A stretch of DNA of 32,078 nucleotides from Verrucomicrobiia bacterium (GTDB taxonomy: Bacteria; Verrucomicrobiota; Verrucomicrobiia; Verrucomicrobiales; DEV007), in NCBI GenBank assembly GCA_020440025.1, contig JAGROX010000071.1, positions 832 to 32,909 on the forward strand, given 5' to 3'. Positions 6,799-17,082 of the stretch are shown one piece after another. The notes beneath the pieces were generated by a model that saw nothing but the letters and a program-made list of their open reading frames with translations, was not told where the DNA came from and ran no database searches. Both the position numbers and the translations under genes were made by a program. Position 1 is the stretch's first letter, and each line of letters starts with the position of its first letter.

Positions 6799-9700
6799 TC
6801 AGTTTGGCGAAATGCCAAAATGCCCGGTTTCGGATCCTTCGAGAGAAGCGCCATCCACCAATCCCTGTTTTTGGAATACGACGCCGCGAAGAATGATCCT
6901 GCGAAGTCGACCCGTTTCAGACGAGGGAACGAGGTAACTGCCAACTACCATGCCGGTTCCTGGAATGACGCGGGTTCCGACAAGACGCCCCCCGTCGGGA
7001 TCCGCATCAAGGGAAATCAGATTTCGATTCGTCCAAATCACCGGCTTGTCGGCAAAATTGGACAACATCAGGTTGCCGTTAGGTTCGATTTCGCCGAGTT
7101 CGGCAAGTGATCGAGTGCCACCCGAGGCGGGGGTGTAGTTTGATCCGACGATGGCAAGATTGGCGAATCGGAAGCCATCCCGGAAATTTCGGGCCCGTGG
7201 ATTTGGCTGGCGCTGCCACTGGAGAGAGCCCGTTGAATCACTGACGCCAGGAGTTTCTAGATGGACGACCGACCCAATCAGGCTGGTGAACCCCTTGGAG
7301 CGCTCGAATTCCCAACGCAGTTCGCGCGTGAGACGGGCAGATAGGGTGTGATTCTCACCATCAGCCAACATCAATTTGCAAAGGACCGTTCCGTTGGGGC
7401 GGATGGTCACAGTGGCAGTCGATGATCCTTGCGGAGAATTGTTACCCGCCCCACCCGGAGAGGGAATGACAAGCGTATGCTTGCCTTCCACTGGAGGAGT
7501 GGTCGCCCATTTGGTATTTCCAAACCTGATCGGAACGAGTGCACCGGAATCAAGGTTACGGAATCCACCCACCAAGAACGTGTTGTCTGGATCACTCCCC
7601 TCCGCCAGTTGCAAATCCTCAAACTGCGCCTGATCAGACAACTGGCCCGACCAGCGACTGAGGGATAGTCGGCCATCTTCAGCTACGACACCCGCGAACG
7701 AAGCTCGACGTGAGCCACACTTGAGAATTCCGCTGAAGAGACCATTCGGACGAACATTGATGAGAGCATAGCAAGCCGTCCCTTCGTCAAAAAGCATGCC
7801 CGCATAGATACCCGCATGTTCAGGCCGAAATTCGCCGGACTCAGTGAGGCTATCAAGCGCCTCCTGATCTCCTGGCTGAACGTCACTGGGAGTCATCAAG
7901 TCCTGAGGAAGAGCTTCCTGAACGGCCACACCGCTGCCGGGCGAACCAGTCACCGCCAATCGCAAGACAAAAGGGTTGGAATTCCGATCGTTGGAAAGAA
8001 AGGTGATCTCGGCCGGGAAACTCCCTTCAGTTGGCGGAGCCGCCACAATACTGAACAGGGTGGATTCCCCCGGAGCCAAACTACCGGCATCTCCGACCAT
8101 GAGGTTGAAAGCATCCGCACCGGCACCGGAAATGCGAGGCAAGCCCTGCAGGAATAGATTCCCATCACCTGTGTTGCTCACCGCCAGATGACGCACCAGG
8201 GAGCCACCTTCGATCCCCACGGCACCAAAGTCCAAGAGCTCGTCTGGTGCCAACTCGCTATCGGAAACATCAGTGATCTTCAGCCTTGGAAGACCAATCG
8301 GAACAATCGTCATGAGGCCGGATCGACCTCCATTTTGGAAATGACCGCTGACGAAATTCTGTTTCTGAAAAACCACCCCGCAAAGAGAGAGGTTCAAGCC
8401 TGCTGCTCCACGGTAGCGACCTTGAACGAATCCGTTCCCGGATTGCGTACTCAATGCCAAGAAAGCGGCGGGTGAATTCGACTCGGGCAGCAACCGATTG
8501 CGGGCATCCCAATGAAGAGGTTTGCTCGAAACAATCTCGGAAAGAGCTCCACCTGACACACTCCATTCGGCGTTGCGGCGTTCGTCAGTAAGAGTGGAAA
8601 TCATCCGGACTCCGGGAACGGGCCGGGAAAATCGCGACCCGATGGCAGACAGTGTGAGTTCGAAACCGTCAGGATAGTCACCCGGCCGATTCAATCCATC
8701 AGGTCGAATCAGAGACAAGGTGCCATCGAAATCAGAAAAATTCGGCACGTCACGGACGCGCAGATTTCCTGAAAGCGATCCACCTGCCGATCGAGGTGCG
8801 TAGGCAGGCAGATAAAAGGCGAATTCTCCGTCGTCGCTGGCAGCCCCGGCCACGGTGACCCGGAGACCATCGGGGAATTTCAGGGCGAAGCGAAAACGCC
8901 CATTGGGCAGGACGACGCCGGTGCCGACCCCGTCGCCCTCGGGAGCCGAGCCGGCCGTTGCATCGTACGGAATCAGGAGGGTGTAGGAAGAAGCAAAAGG
9001 AGCGGGGTTTCCGCGCGGGTGGAACCGGTTGGAAAAGGCGGTGAGGGTGGCCACCGGGCTGCTTGGGTCGGTGGTATACGCCTCACCCTCGAGACGCAAG
9101 CCTCCGGTCGCGTCGGAAGTCACCAGTTGGAGAGCGAGATTGAGCGAGTCACCGCTTCGATCTGACACGGCCATTTCCAGGGAGCCGTCTTCGGAGAAAA
9201 GTCCCCGCCCGCGGAATGTGCTGCCCTCATGCCGGATCACCAGGGAAAGGGCGCCTCGGGACATCCCGCCGGAGAAGGAACCGACGATTTTCTCAGGATC
9301 GGTTGTATCGCGAAGCAGGCCGTAGAAACTCTGGCGAGAAGATGAATCGCTATCTTCATCTACTGTCAGAATCGGCGGTTGTGGAAGATCGGGTGTCTCG
9401 GAACGATGCCCATGCCCACCTGCGCGAGAACCGGCAACGGCAGCGGAAAAGAAGCCGGATCCAGCGACCGGATTGCTTGCCCGGATGAAGTAATAGTAAT
9501 TTTTTCCCGGAATTGCCGACTCGTCGCTAAATTGCGTACCGGTGACTGTGGCGATCAGGGATGCACCCGATACCTCGGTGGAATCGCCCCGATACAATTC
9601 GTAGCTTTGAGCCGAGGAAACCGCTGCCCAACTGAGGAGAACATGCAGGTAGGCATCCGAAGATCCCGTCAATGATCCGGGAGGCAAAAGCGTTCGTTGA

Positions 9701-12700
9701 GCTCTGAGTGGGGAGGAAAGTGGCCCCGTGCGTCCGCCAGCGATTCCTGCCACGCGATAGAAATAATGAACTCCGTCGATCGTATTTGAATCGATCAATT
9801 CCAGTTCCGAAACCGTGGCGATGATGGCCCCGACCGAGGCTGAAGAATTGCTCCGGTACACCAAGTAATCGGTGACTCCAGGAATTGCATTCCAAAAAAG
9901 GTGAATGTCAGCAATGTCCCGAGTTTGAGTGGGAGTGTCCGACTGCATGATTCCCCGCCATCCGCTAACTGGATTACTGAGCTGGCTGGCTATACCTGTC
10001 GGACCTTTCGATTTCAACCAGTACCAATAGGTTTCTCCCGGGGCGACACTGTTGTCACTGTATGAAAGTTCGCTGATTTGACCCAACGAATCGGCGTCAG
10101 AAAACTGATTCGTCTGTGACCGGAAGATTTCGTATTCGGCGCCAGCAAACGCGCTGGACCAAGTGAGGATGACGGCGTTCATCGAACCGCCTTCCGAGGC
10201 GGTGAGGGCAGATGGCGGGGGCACAGTCGTCTCTCCTTCTCTGGGAGGCGCAACAGCGCCTGATCCCCGCGCGTTTTCCCCAACGACCCAGTACCAGTAT
10301 GCCTGCCCCTGCAAGAATTCGGTATCTGACCACGTGGTAGCGGTGATTCCGGAGGCGACCTCCTGTGCAGAGGCGAAGTCGGGGGTCACGCTTCGATAGA
10401 TCCGATACGCCGAAGCGTCTTCATCGGGATTCCAAGACACCGTGATCCGGTCGAACAAGTTCGCCGTGACCGAAATACCGCCAATCAGACTGGGAAGAGT
10501 GAGGGGAATTCCGATGATCTCCACCGAACCGTCCGCGAGGATTGCTGCGAGATTCCTTCCATCGGGAGAAACGGCCGTGGAGATCGTATCTCCCGATTCG
10601 TTGCTTGCCTGCCCCTCAAGCATCAATCGAAAGAGTTCCACTCTGGTGCCTGAATGGAGCACCACTACCTCGTGGCTACCTTGATCAAACAAATACAGTT
10701 CCTCCATTACTGGCGAAAACTCGACGCCTTGGATTCCCGAGAAAGAAGCCTGATGGAGGAGGGCACCAGTAGTCCTGTTCAGGATCACGAGGAGGTTTGG
10801 GTTCTGGATCGCGCTTCGATCGAACACTACCGCCAGGAGTTGACCATCGGGACTCAGCGATGCAGCCGCGAGGAGCCCGAGATCGGGAAGGGAAAACGCA
10901 CTGCCGAAAGTATCAGACGAGGCGTCGTAAGGATACCAGTGGCCCGGGCTCCCGAGTTCGATCAGGGCTCCCAAGTCTCCACCAACGTTGGAAATGAATC
11001 GGGAATCGGATGCGATCTCGGATCCAGAGCCGTCGGGAAATCGATTCGAGAGCATTTCGGTCGATCGATCAAAATGTCGCAACGGTTCGCTGCTGCCTCC
11101 CGCCTCATCCAGATGAAGGAGAAAACTGTGATCGTTCACGAAGGAAACGATGTCTGCGATACCGAGCTGGGTAGGCCCTGAGTCTTCGGAAAATTCAGGG
11201 AAATCAAATGTGTCGACAGTGCCGCTGTCGATGTCGACGACGCGGAAACGGGTGATCGTCTCCAGCGGATCGGAGCGGAGAGAGCCCGCGATCAGTTGAT
11301 CGGTGCCAGGCGTGCGGGCCAGCGAAATGAAGTGGCCTTCCGCAAAGAGGAATTGAGTAGGCTCCGGCGAGGAGAGACTGAATTCATCCACGAATCCGCT
11401 TTCGGATACCACGAACAGCGAATCACTGTCAGATGAGAAAACAAGATCGCGGGCGGTGCGAAGCGGCAACTTTCGAGGGGTACCGAGGACGTTGGCGACC
11501 GCTCCATCGTTCAAAGGATTGCTAGGTAACGCGTAGAGACTTTCATCACCTTCGGCATCAAGTGCAGTAACGAAGTAGTAGTAGGTGATTCCGGGTACTG
11601 CGGAAAAATCCGACCAGTTCAAGTTGGTCGGGGCCACGGTTTGCAATACCGAACTCAAGGCAAAGTTTGCGGTCGCTCCGCGACGGATCCGGTATTCTTC
11701 AGCCCCGGGGACAGGATTCCAGGAAAGGCGCACGCGATCGGTGAAAAGCTGGTTCGAGGCAACTATGGAATCGACCGGCCGCGGCACAGTCCGGACCTCT
11801 GCAACGAGGGCCTCGATCGCTCCCTCGATGTCCTCAACCCTGACCCAAACCGTGATGTTGGACGTCAGTTGGTTGAGCACGATTTGATGTCCGTCGCCTT
11901 GGAGTGGCGAGGAGGTGTCCCCCAAGGGTCCGAGATACCAGTCATAGGTCAACGATCCATTAGGAGAAGTTGCAGAAACGGTCAGGGTCACGTTTTCGCC
12001 GTCTATGACGGACAAGTTCTCCGTCGTCGAAATGATGGTGGGGCCGGAGAAGACTCTTCCGGGATCATAATTGCTGAGCCGACTGGTTCCCTCTCCGTTC
12101 ACCGATTTTAACCAATAGAAGTAGTGCTGGCCCGGAACAGTGTCGGTATCGGTGTAAGAACTGCCGGTAATTCCTTCCGCGATTCGAGTCGCCGTGTTCG
12201 GGTTCACGATGGTGTTCCTCCATACCTCGTAGGTATCGGCCCGGGCAGGCGCATCCCAAGTAATTTCGATGCGATCACGGAAGGAACTGTCGCTGGCCTT
12301 GATCGTAGTTGGTGGATAGGGAGCTCCACTCAGAGAGGAGATATCAAACAGCTGCACGCCGTTCTCGTAGTTGATGGCCAGCCATTTCCCGTCCGGACTG
12401 GCAGTAACGAAGCCCTCTTGATACTTGCCGTAACCTGCCAGGAGTGAGTTCTGAATTGGAAAGGACGCAATCTCCTGAAAATCGGCTAGCCGGATTGCCT
12501 TGAGTTCGTCGTGTTGAAGATCCGCCTTGAAGAGAATTTCACGTCCCCAGTCGAACGCGATACCGGCATCACTGTCGGGAAGGGTTCCGACGAGTTGGTA
12601 GTAGGGATTGAAGACCTGTGCATAGTTCTCTTTCCCCATGACCACATAGCCGCCGTCGGGGCTGATGCTACCGCTTTTTTGGAAACCATCGAGGTAATTG

Positions 12701-15700
12701 GCAGTCTCAAGGAACTGATCGTCGGCAAAGTATCTCCAGAAAGGTCCGTTCGAGATGTTACCTTCCTGAAGAAAGACGGTACGGCGGTCGAATGTACGAC
12801 TCATCAGGGTGGGATACCTGACTCCGACGGGATTGAACCCTATTTCGTCGCCTCCAGGACCCAAAAAGGTCGAAAAGGTACCCGCGTTCAGATCAAACAA
12901 CAGGAGCGGAGTCGCTGCGGAGTATCCCTGGTCGGGTGCGATGAGTGCTTCCTCTCCTTGTAGAATCGCGACTTCAACTCCACCTCCAACGGGACTATGG
13001 GGTGTGAAAGGGAAAGCCGTGACCGATCCGGTATTAAGATTGATCAACTCAAGACGTGCCAAACTGTCCGGGCGAATCCTACGGTTTCCTGTCAGCATCC
13101 AATTGCCATCTTCCGTAAGCTCCGCACCCGCAAGGCTGGCATTTCGGTCCCACTCCGACAGCACAATGTTCGAGCCAAGCTGAATGCGTTCGATCACCCC
13201 CGACTCAGTGAGCACGTACAGACGATTACGAACGAGGTCGAACTCGACATCCCTCGGTTTGTCTACGGGAAAAAAATTGCCTGGAAGAGAGATTGCGCGA
13301 CGGGAACCAGAATTGAATTGCGAAGGGGAACCAGTTCCGACATTCGGAACATGACTGGCCACCGCGTAGAAATACTCGACACCTGCGACGGCAGAATAAT
13401 CTTCGAATTTGCGGCTCCCTGTGGTGCCGATCTCGATCGCACCTGCTCCGGAGGGGTAGATAGAACGGAAAATTTTGAATTGGCCGACATTTTCGACCGA
13501 ATTCCAGGTGATGCGGACTCGGTTCGAAAACAGATCATTCGTAGCATAGACGTTCTCGGGAGGCTCTATGGCCGCCAAACCGGTTGCGGACACACTGAAA
13601 GCAGACTCCCCGAAAGCATTCCCTGCCGTGATCCAATAGTAGTAGATGATCCCGGGTGTGGCCGAGCGATCTAGGTAGGTGCCATCGCGTCCCTGTATCT
13701 CGGCAACCAGTTGGGCGTTGTTCGGATTGTTGGTTTCGCTCCTGTAGATCCGATGGTAATCCGCCCCGTAGACGGAGGTGAAAGTAAGTTTGATGTATTC
13801 TCCGAAAAACCCGTAGCTGGCCTGCACGATTGCAGGCGGTCCGGATACGGGAGGCAAGAGAGCCCGAAATCCAGTGTCGCTGTTCGAGGGAGGGCTCGTT
13901 CCGGAGGCGTTCGAAGCTTGGACCCAGTAGTAGTATATTTGTCCAGGTACGCCACTTCGATCGGAGTAACTGGAGCCGATACTGGTTCCGATTTCGACGG
14001 CTTCGGCAAAGTTGTCTGAGGTGCCGCGAAATATATGCGTTTTGGCAGTTCCCGCTGCCTTCTGGTATATCAAAGAGACACTTTCCTGATAAGTTCCATC
14101 TTCGGCACTGTAGAGGGTGGGAGCCACTGGGACAGGGAGAAACGCCCGAGATCCGGTGTCCGAAGCAGACGGACCACTACCAGCGGCGTTTTTTGGCACG
14201 ACCCAATAATGATAGGTGATCTCGCTGGTTCCGGTGGAATCAAAAAAGCTATTCTCAGTCGTTTCTGCGAGGAGTGTGGACGAGGAGAAAACATCACTTT
14301 GATTACGGTAAATCAAGTACGATTCGGCTCCGGAAACGGCGTCCCAGTCGAGAACCACGTGGACATTATATGCGCCATCAGTCGCGGAAAAGGAAGTCGG
14401 GGCCTCAGAAGGGGCGGCCATTCGGCTGCCGACGGCGGGAAGCCTACTTTGTTCACTGAGCCCAGCGCTGTTCTCTGCCTGGACCCAATAATAGAATGGA
14501 ACTCCGACCAAAGGGACTGTGACATCTGTGAATGAATTGGGCAGAATTTGGGATGCGATAAGGGAGGCGCTCGCGAAATCGCTGGATTCCGAGCGGTAGA
14601 TTCGAAAGCTGGTGCTTCGCTGAGAACGCCCCCAGGTCAACTTTACTTTAAATGGATCGCTGCCATCGGTGGCCGTAACGGCATAAGGAGCTGCCGGACT
14701 CTCGTTGTTCGGGACATACTCCAGTCCATTGCTGTCTAGTCCCACGAAACCGAGATAATATCGAGTATCGGTAGAATTGACCATGGATTTTCCATAGACC
14801 AAGTGTTCGTTCGGCGTGATTTCCAAGGACCCGGCGAGTGGAGTTCCCGGATTCCGATCTGAGTTGTATTCCCCAATCGGCACTTCTTGCACGAGGTTCC
14901 CATCAGATTTCCGGAATTCGCCAACGATGCAAAAGTATGGGGAGTTCGACAGGGCCCAGGCAGTGTCTGCACCGGGGATTCCAGCTACCGACACACCCAC
15001 GCCATCTACTGACGCCCACGTCCAGTCACTCTGCGTCTCCGTGGAAAGATTCCAAACCTTCACTCCATTTCCTCCTGGCTTGTAAAGTCGTCCGTTTGCG
15101 TCGTCGACGAATAGATCCTTGTCATAGGAGTATCCCGAGAAGTATTTTCCCATCGAACTGGGAACCGCGCCTGCTTGCACTTCGAATTCCTCGACGTTTT
15201 CAAAATAACCGCTCGCACCTTGTTCGAGAACATAGAAACGGTCTCCACCGCTGCCGAGCCGGAGCAGTGTCTTATCTGTGAAAACGCTACCCGTAGTCAT
15301 TTCCGCTACGAGCGTGCCGGTTGAGAGGTTGACTTTTATGGGTCTCCTGAAGGTGGTAGAAGCATTCTGGTTGATCGCATAGAGATGACCGTCCGAGGCG
15401 ATGACAAAATTCTCCACCCTAACTTCAAGATCGATGTTTTCGATGGTCGTCAGATTGGTGGGGTGGAGCCGTTGAAGCAGCTGCGATTCGGGAAGTGAGA
15501 CCCATACGGCGGATCCGTCGTGAGGAATAAAGAGTCGACTACCCTCGGAAAAATACTCGAATCGGTGATGGGCTGAAACCGTGCCCGTTTCGGTATCGAT
15601 TGCCAAGAGATCGCCGTCCGTCTCATTGATGACATAGACCAGGTTCATCTGGGGATGGGCGATCATGTCGCCAATCTTCCATGGCACTTCGATTTCGCCT

Positions 15701-15771
15701 TCTTGCGATCGGACGGTTCCGAGGAAGAGCGCCAGAATGAAACAGGCCAAGATGGTGGGGCGGAGGGTCAT
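6799..15771 (-). CDS. Giant secreted protein: beta-propellers, 11 FN3 repeats, duplicated C-terminal module
   Basis: A 2990-residue protein with a signal peptide (about residues 1-22, ending TVRSQ). Domain order by eye, in approximate residues: propeller-like region 23-355; FN3 repeats 1-5 at 357-827; second propeller-like region 827-1149; FN3-6 at 1149-1240; Ig/PKD-like domain 1242-1330; FN3-7 at 1330-1428; third propeller-like region 1429-1757; FN3-8 to 11 at 1757-2115; C-terminal module copy 1 at about 2150-2490; choice-of-anchor/ASPM-type domain 2497-2610; module copy 2 at about 2640-2990. The FN3 units share SYSD.S..PG..YYYW-type endings. No PEP-CTERM or other sorting signal is seen at the C-terminus (HFGISPN). 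Probably a secreted or surface adhesion or matrix protein; no catalytic motif recognised. Monocistronic, flanked by non-coding DNA on both sides. Confidence 0.9.
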   Translation of the reverse strand: MTLRPTILACFILALFLGTVRSQEGEIEVPWKIGDMIAHPQMNLVYVINETDGDLLAIDTETGTVSAHHRFEYFSEGSRLFIPHDGSAVWVSLPESQLLQRLHPTNLTTIENIDLEVRVENFVIASDGHLYAINQNASTTFRRPIKVNLSTGTLVAEMTTGSVFTDKTLLRLGSGGDRFYVLEQGASGYFENVEEFEVQAGAVPSSMGKYFSGYSYDKDLFVDDANGRLYKPGGNGVKVWNLSTETQSDWTWASVDGVGVSVAGIPGADTAWALSNSPYFCIVGEFRKSDGNLVQEVPIGEYNSDRNPGTPLAGSLEITPNEHLVYGKSMVNSTDTRYYLGFVGLDSNGLEYVPNNESPAAPYAVTATDGSDPFKVKLTWGRSQRSTSFRIYRSESSDFASASLIASQILPNSFTDVTVPLVGVPFYYWVQAENSAGLSEQSRLPAVGSRMAAPSEAPTSFSATDGAYNVHVVLDWDAVSGAESYLIYRNQSDVFSSSTLLAETTENSFFDSTGTSEITYHYWVVPKNAAGSGPSASDTGSRAFLPVPVAPTLYSAEDGTYQESVSLIYQKAAGTAKTHIFRGTSDNFAEAVEIGTSIGSSYSDRSGVPGQIYYYWVQASNASGTSPPSNSDTGFRALLPPVSGPPAIVQASYGFFGEYIKLTFTSVYGADYHRIYRSETNNPNNAQLVAEIQGRDGTYLDRSATPGIIYYYWITAGNAFGESAFSVSATGLAAIEPPENVYATNDLFSNRVRITWNSVENVGQFKIFRSIYPSGAGAIEIGTTGSRKFEDYSAVAGVEYFYAVASHVPNVGTGSPSQFNSGSRRAISLPGNFFPVDKPRDVEFDLVRNRLYVLTESGVIERIQLGSNIVLSEWDRNASLAGAELTEDGNWMLTGNRRIRPDSLARLELINLNTGSVTAFPFTPHSPVGGGVEVAILQGEEALIAPDQGYSAATPLLLFDLNAGTFSTFLGPGGDEIGFNPVGVRYPTLMSRTFDRRTVFLQEGNISNGPFWRYFADDQFLETANYLDGFQKSGSISPDGGYVVMGKENYAQVFNPYYQLVGTLPDSDAGIAFDWGREILFKADLQHDELKAIRLADFQEIASFPIQNSLLAGYGKYQEGFVTASPDGKWLAINYENGVQLFDISSLSGAPYPPTTIKASDSSFRDRIEITWDAPARADTYEVWRNTIVNPNTATRIAEGITGSSYTDTDTVPGQHYFYWLKSVNGEGTSRLSNYDPGRVFSGPTIISTTENLSVIDGENVTLTVSATSPNGSLTYDWYLGPLGDTSSPLQGDGHQIVLNQLTSNITVWVRVEDIEGAIEALVAEVRTVPRPVDSIVASNQLFTDRVRLSWNPVPGAEEYRIRRGATANFALSSVLQTVAPTNLNWSDFSAVPGITYYYFVTALDAEGDESLYALPSNPLNDGAVANVLGTPRKLPLRTARDLVFSSDSDSLFVVSESGFVDEFSLSSPEPTQFLFAEGHFISLARTPGTDQLIAGSLRSDPLETITRFRVVDIDSGTVDTFDFPEFSEDSGPTQLGIADIVSFVNDHSFLLHLDEAGGSSEPLRHFDRSTEMLSNRFPDGSGSEIASDSRFISNVGGDLGALIELGSPGHWYPYDASSDTFGSAFSLPDLGLLAAASLSPDGQLLAVVFDRSAIQNPNLLVILNRTTGALLHQASFSGIQGVEFSPVMEELYLFDQGSHEVVVLHSGTRVELFRLMLEGQASNESGDTISTAVSPDGRNLAAILADGSVEIIGIPLTLPSLIGGISVTANLFDRITVSWNPDEDASAYRIYRSVTPDFASAQEVASGITATTWSDTEFLQGQAYWYWVVGENARGSGAVAPPREGETTVPPPSALTASEGGSMNAVILTWSSAFAGAEYEIFRSQTNQFSDADSLGQISELSYSDNSVAPGETYWYWLKSKGPTGIASQLSNPVSGWRGIMQSDTPTQTRDIADIHLFWNAIPGVTDYLVYRSNSSASVGAIIATVSELELIDSNTIDGVHYFYRVAGIAGGRTGPLSSPLRAQRTLLPPGSLTGSSDAYLHVLLSWAAVSSAQSYELYRGDSTEVSGASLIATVTGTQFSDESAIPGKNYYYFIRASNPVAGSGFFSAAVAGSRAGGHGHRSETPDLPQPPILTVDEDSDSSSRQSFYGLLRDTTDPEKIVGSFSGGMSRGALSLVIRHEGSTFRGRGLFSEDGSLEMAVSDRSGDSLNLALQLVTSDATGGLRLEGEAYTTDPSSPVATLTAFSNRFHPRGNPAPFASSYTLLIPYDATAGSAPEGDGVGTGVVLPNGRFRFALKFPDGLRVTVAGAASDDGEFAFYLPAYAPRSAGGSLSGNLRVRDVPNFSDFDGTLSLIRPDGLNRPGDYPDGFELTLSAIGSRFSRPVPGVRMISTLTDERRNAEWSVSGGALSEIVSSKPLHWDARNRLLPESNSPAAFLALSTQSGNGFVQGRYRGAAGLNLSLCGVVFQKQNFVSGHFQNGGRSGLMTIVPIGLPRLKITDVSDSELAPDELLDFGAVGIEGGSLVRHLAVSNTGDGNLFLQGLPRISGAGADAFNLMVGDAGSLAPGESTLFSIVAAPPTEGSFPAEITFLSNDRNSNPFVLRLAVTGSPGSGVAVQEALPQDLMTPSDVQPGDQEALDSLTESGEFRPEHAGIYAGMLFDEGTACYALINVRPNGLFSGILKCGSRRASFAGVVAEDGRLSLSRWSGQLSDQAQFEDLQLAEGSDPDNTFLVGGFRNLDSGALVPIRFGNTKWATTPPVEGKHTLVIPSPGGAGNNSPQGSSTATVTIRPNGTVLCKLMLADGENHTLSARLTRELRWEFERSKGFTSLIGSVVHLETPGVSDSTGSLQWQRQPNPRARNFRDGFRFANLAIVGSNYTPASGGTRSLAELGEIEPNGNLMLSNFADKPVIWTNRNLISLDADPDGGRLVGTRVIPGTGMVVGSYLVPSSETGRLRRIILRGVVFQKQGLVDGASLEGSETGHFGISPN

Positions 15772-16212
15772 CTCGAAAGAGCGAAAAGAGATTTCATTCT
15801 ATGGGAGTAGCTGGCCACCGTCCCGGCGTCATCAGAACTTTCGCAGCGAATTGGCTATCGTATGTCACTTCTTCAATCACGTTAACCAATCTATCGAATC
15901 GCGTGGTTCCCCGTCAACCTCTTAGTACCAGCGATTCCGAAGCCAGAAAAATGGCACAACGAGGACGAAAAGCGAACCGATCATTCAGGACCAAAAGCCT
16001 CAGCGAATCACCCGCATCCCATCCCAATTCCCACCCAAGTCTATTCTACCTCGATTTCCCTCTTCCTAGGCTACCACTGCCCATTTCGGAAAAGTTCGGG
16101 AAGACAAGGCAAGCTGATCCGGTTTCTCAAACCACCCTCAAGCAAAACATTTCCTCCTCGACTGAGTCGCGGATTTTGGGGATTGAACCGAAAGATTATC
16201 TCGGATTAGGAT
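15772..16212. other. Divergent intergenic region, 441 bp
   Basis: This lies between the divergent giant-protein gene and the Tim44-like gene and must hold both promoters. An open frame across it (from 15801 on the plus strand) has low-complexity, non-protein-like composition and overlaps the Tim44 gene in another frame, so it is not called. A TAGAAT box lies on the minus strand upstream of the giant gene, without a convincing -35. No repeat or terminator is seen. Confidence 0.5.
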
Positions 16213-17082
16213 ATGACCAAAACCAGCGATCCAACCATGTTAACCATCTCCCGGCCTCTCTCCCAATCCCTCGTGCTGCTTTTGCTTCTCTGCGTCACGC
16301 TTCTCTCGATTTTTGCCCCGTTGGAGGCATTGGCGGGGCCGGGAGGCGAGATCATCGAGGCCGCCTTTAAGACCAGGATGGGGAAAATCATCATGGTCAT
16401 CCTAAGCATCATCCTGGCTCCTTTGCTCATCTGGTATTACCTGAAAATGCATCGCGGAGTGAAGCAAACCCGAGAGGATCTCGCCAGCTTGGCTCGCATC
16501 TATCCGTGGTTCGAATGGAGCCTGATTGAACAGCGGGTTCGGGCCACGGCCGCTGCCATCTATGGCGAATGGTCATCGGGAAAGTTTGAGAGGACCGCCC
16601 AGTATCTCACTCCAGAGTATCTCCAGGCCCAACGCGACATCATTCAAATGTGGGAAGACGAAGGTCGGCGCAATGTCACTGAGGTGAAGGATTTCGGGAA
16701 AATCGTTCCGCTACTTGTCCTCGCGCAGGACTGGAACCGCCCCGCCACTCTCTATGTGCGCATCAAGGTGACGGTGAAAGACTTTCTCGTCGACAAAAAG
16801 ACCGGTAATACCATCAAGGGTAGCAACGTGAATTTCCAACAGGTCGATCAGATTTTTGTGATGGTGTATCTCGACGGGCAATGGCTCCTTCACTCGATTG
16901 AAAAAGGACATGATGACCTCGATTTCGCAACGACACCGAACGAAATCCTGACTCGGGCAACTCAATTGGATTTTCACCGTGGTTCGTCAAAGCTTACCGG
17001 AGCGCAATTGTCTGACGATGATCCTGCGACAGAGGTAGAACGCCCCCGTGTAGGCGTAGAGACCGATGACAATGACCGCTGA
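16213..17082 (+). CDS. Tim44-like domain membrane protein
   Basis: A 289-residue protein with two hydrophobic segments, about residues 19-42 and 56-80. The first may be a cleaved signal (ending EALAG). Residues 85-235 match the Tim44/MBA1 fold: EDLASLARIYPWFEWSLIEQ, YLTPEYLQAQRDIIQMWEDE, LYVRIKVTVKDFLVD and QIFVMVYLDGQWLLHSIEKG. Bacterial Tim44-like proteins are membrane-tethered NTF2-like domains of unclear role. ATG-16237 is an alternative start that would still keep the signal. The last 96 bases overlap the convergent TPR gene. The C-terminal tail is acidic and probably disordered. Confidence 0.8.
   Translation: MTKTSDPTMLTISRPLSQSLVLLLLLCVTLLSIFAPLEALAGPGGEIIEAAFKTRMGKIIMVILSIILAPLLIWYYLKMHRGVKQTREDLASLARIYPWFEWSLIEQRVRATAAAIYGEWSSGKFERTAQYLTPEYLQAQRDIIQMWEDEGRRNVTEVKDFGKIVPLLVLAQDWNRPATLYVRIKVTVKDFLVDKKTGNTIKGSNVNFQQVDQIFVMVYLDGQWLLHSIEKGHDDLDFATTPNEILTRATQLDFHRGSSKLTGAQLSDDDPATEVERPRVGVETDDNDR

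Noticed and set aside
15801..16370. 189-residue plus-strand open frame
   Set aside because: Low-complexity, Ser/Pro/Arg-rich composition; overlaps the better supported Tim44-like gene and has no start signal.
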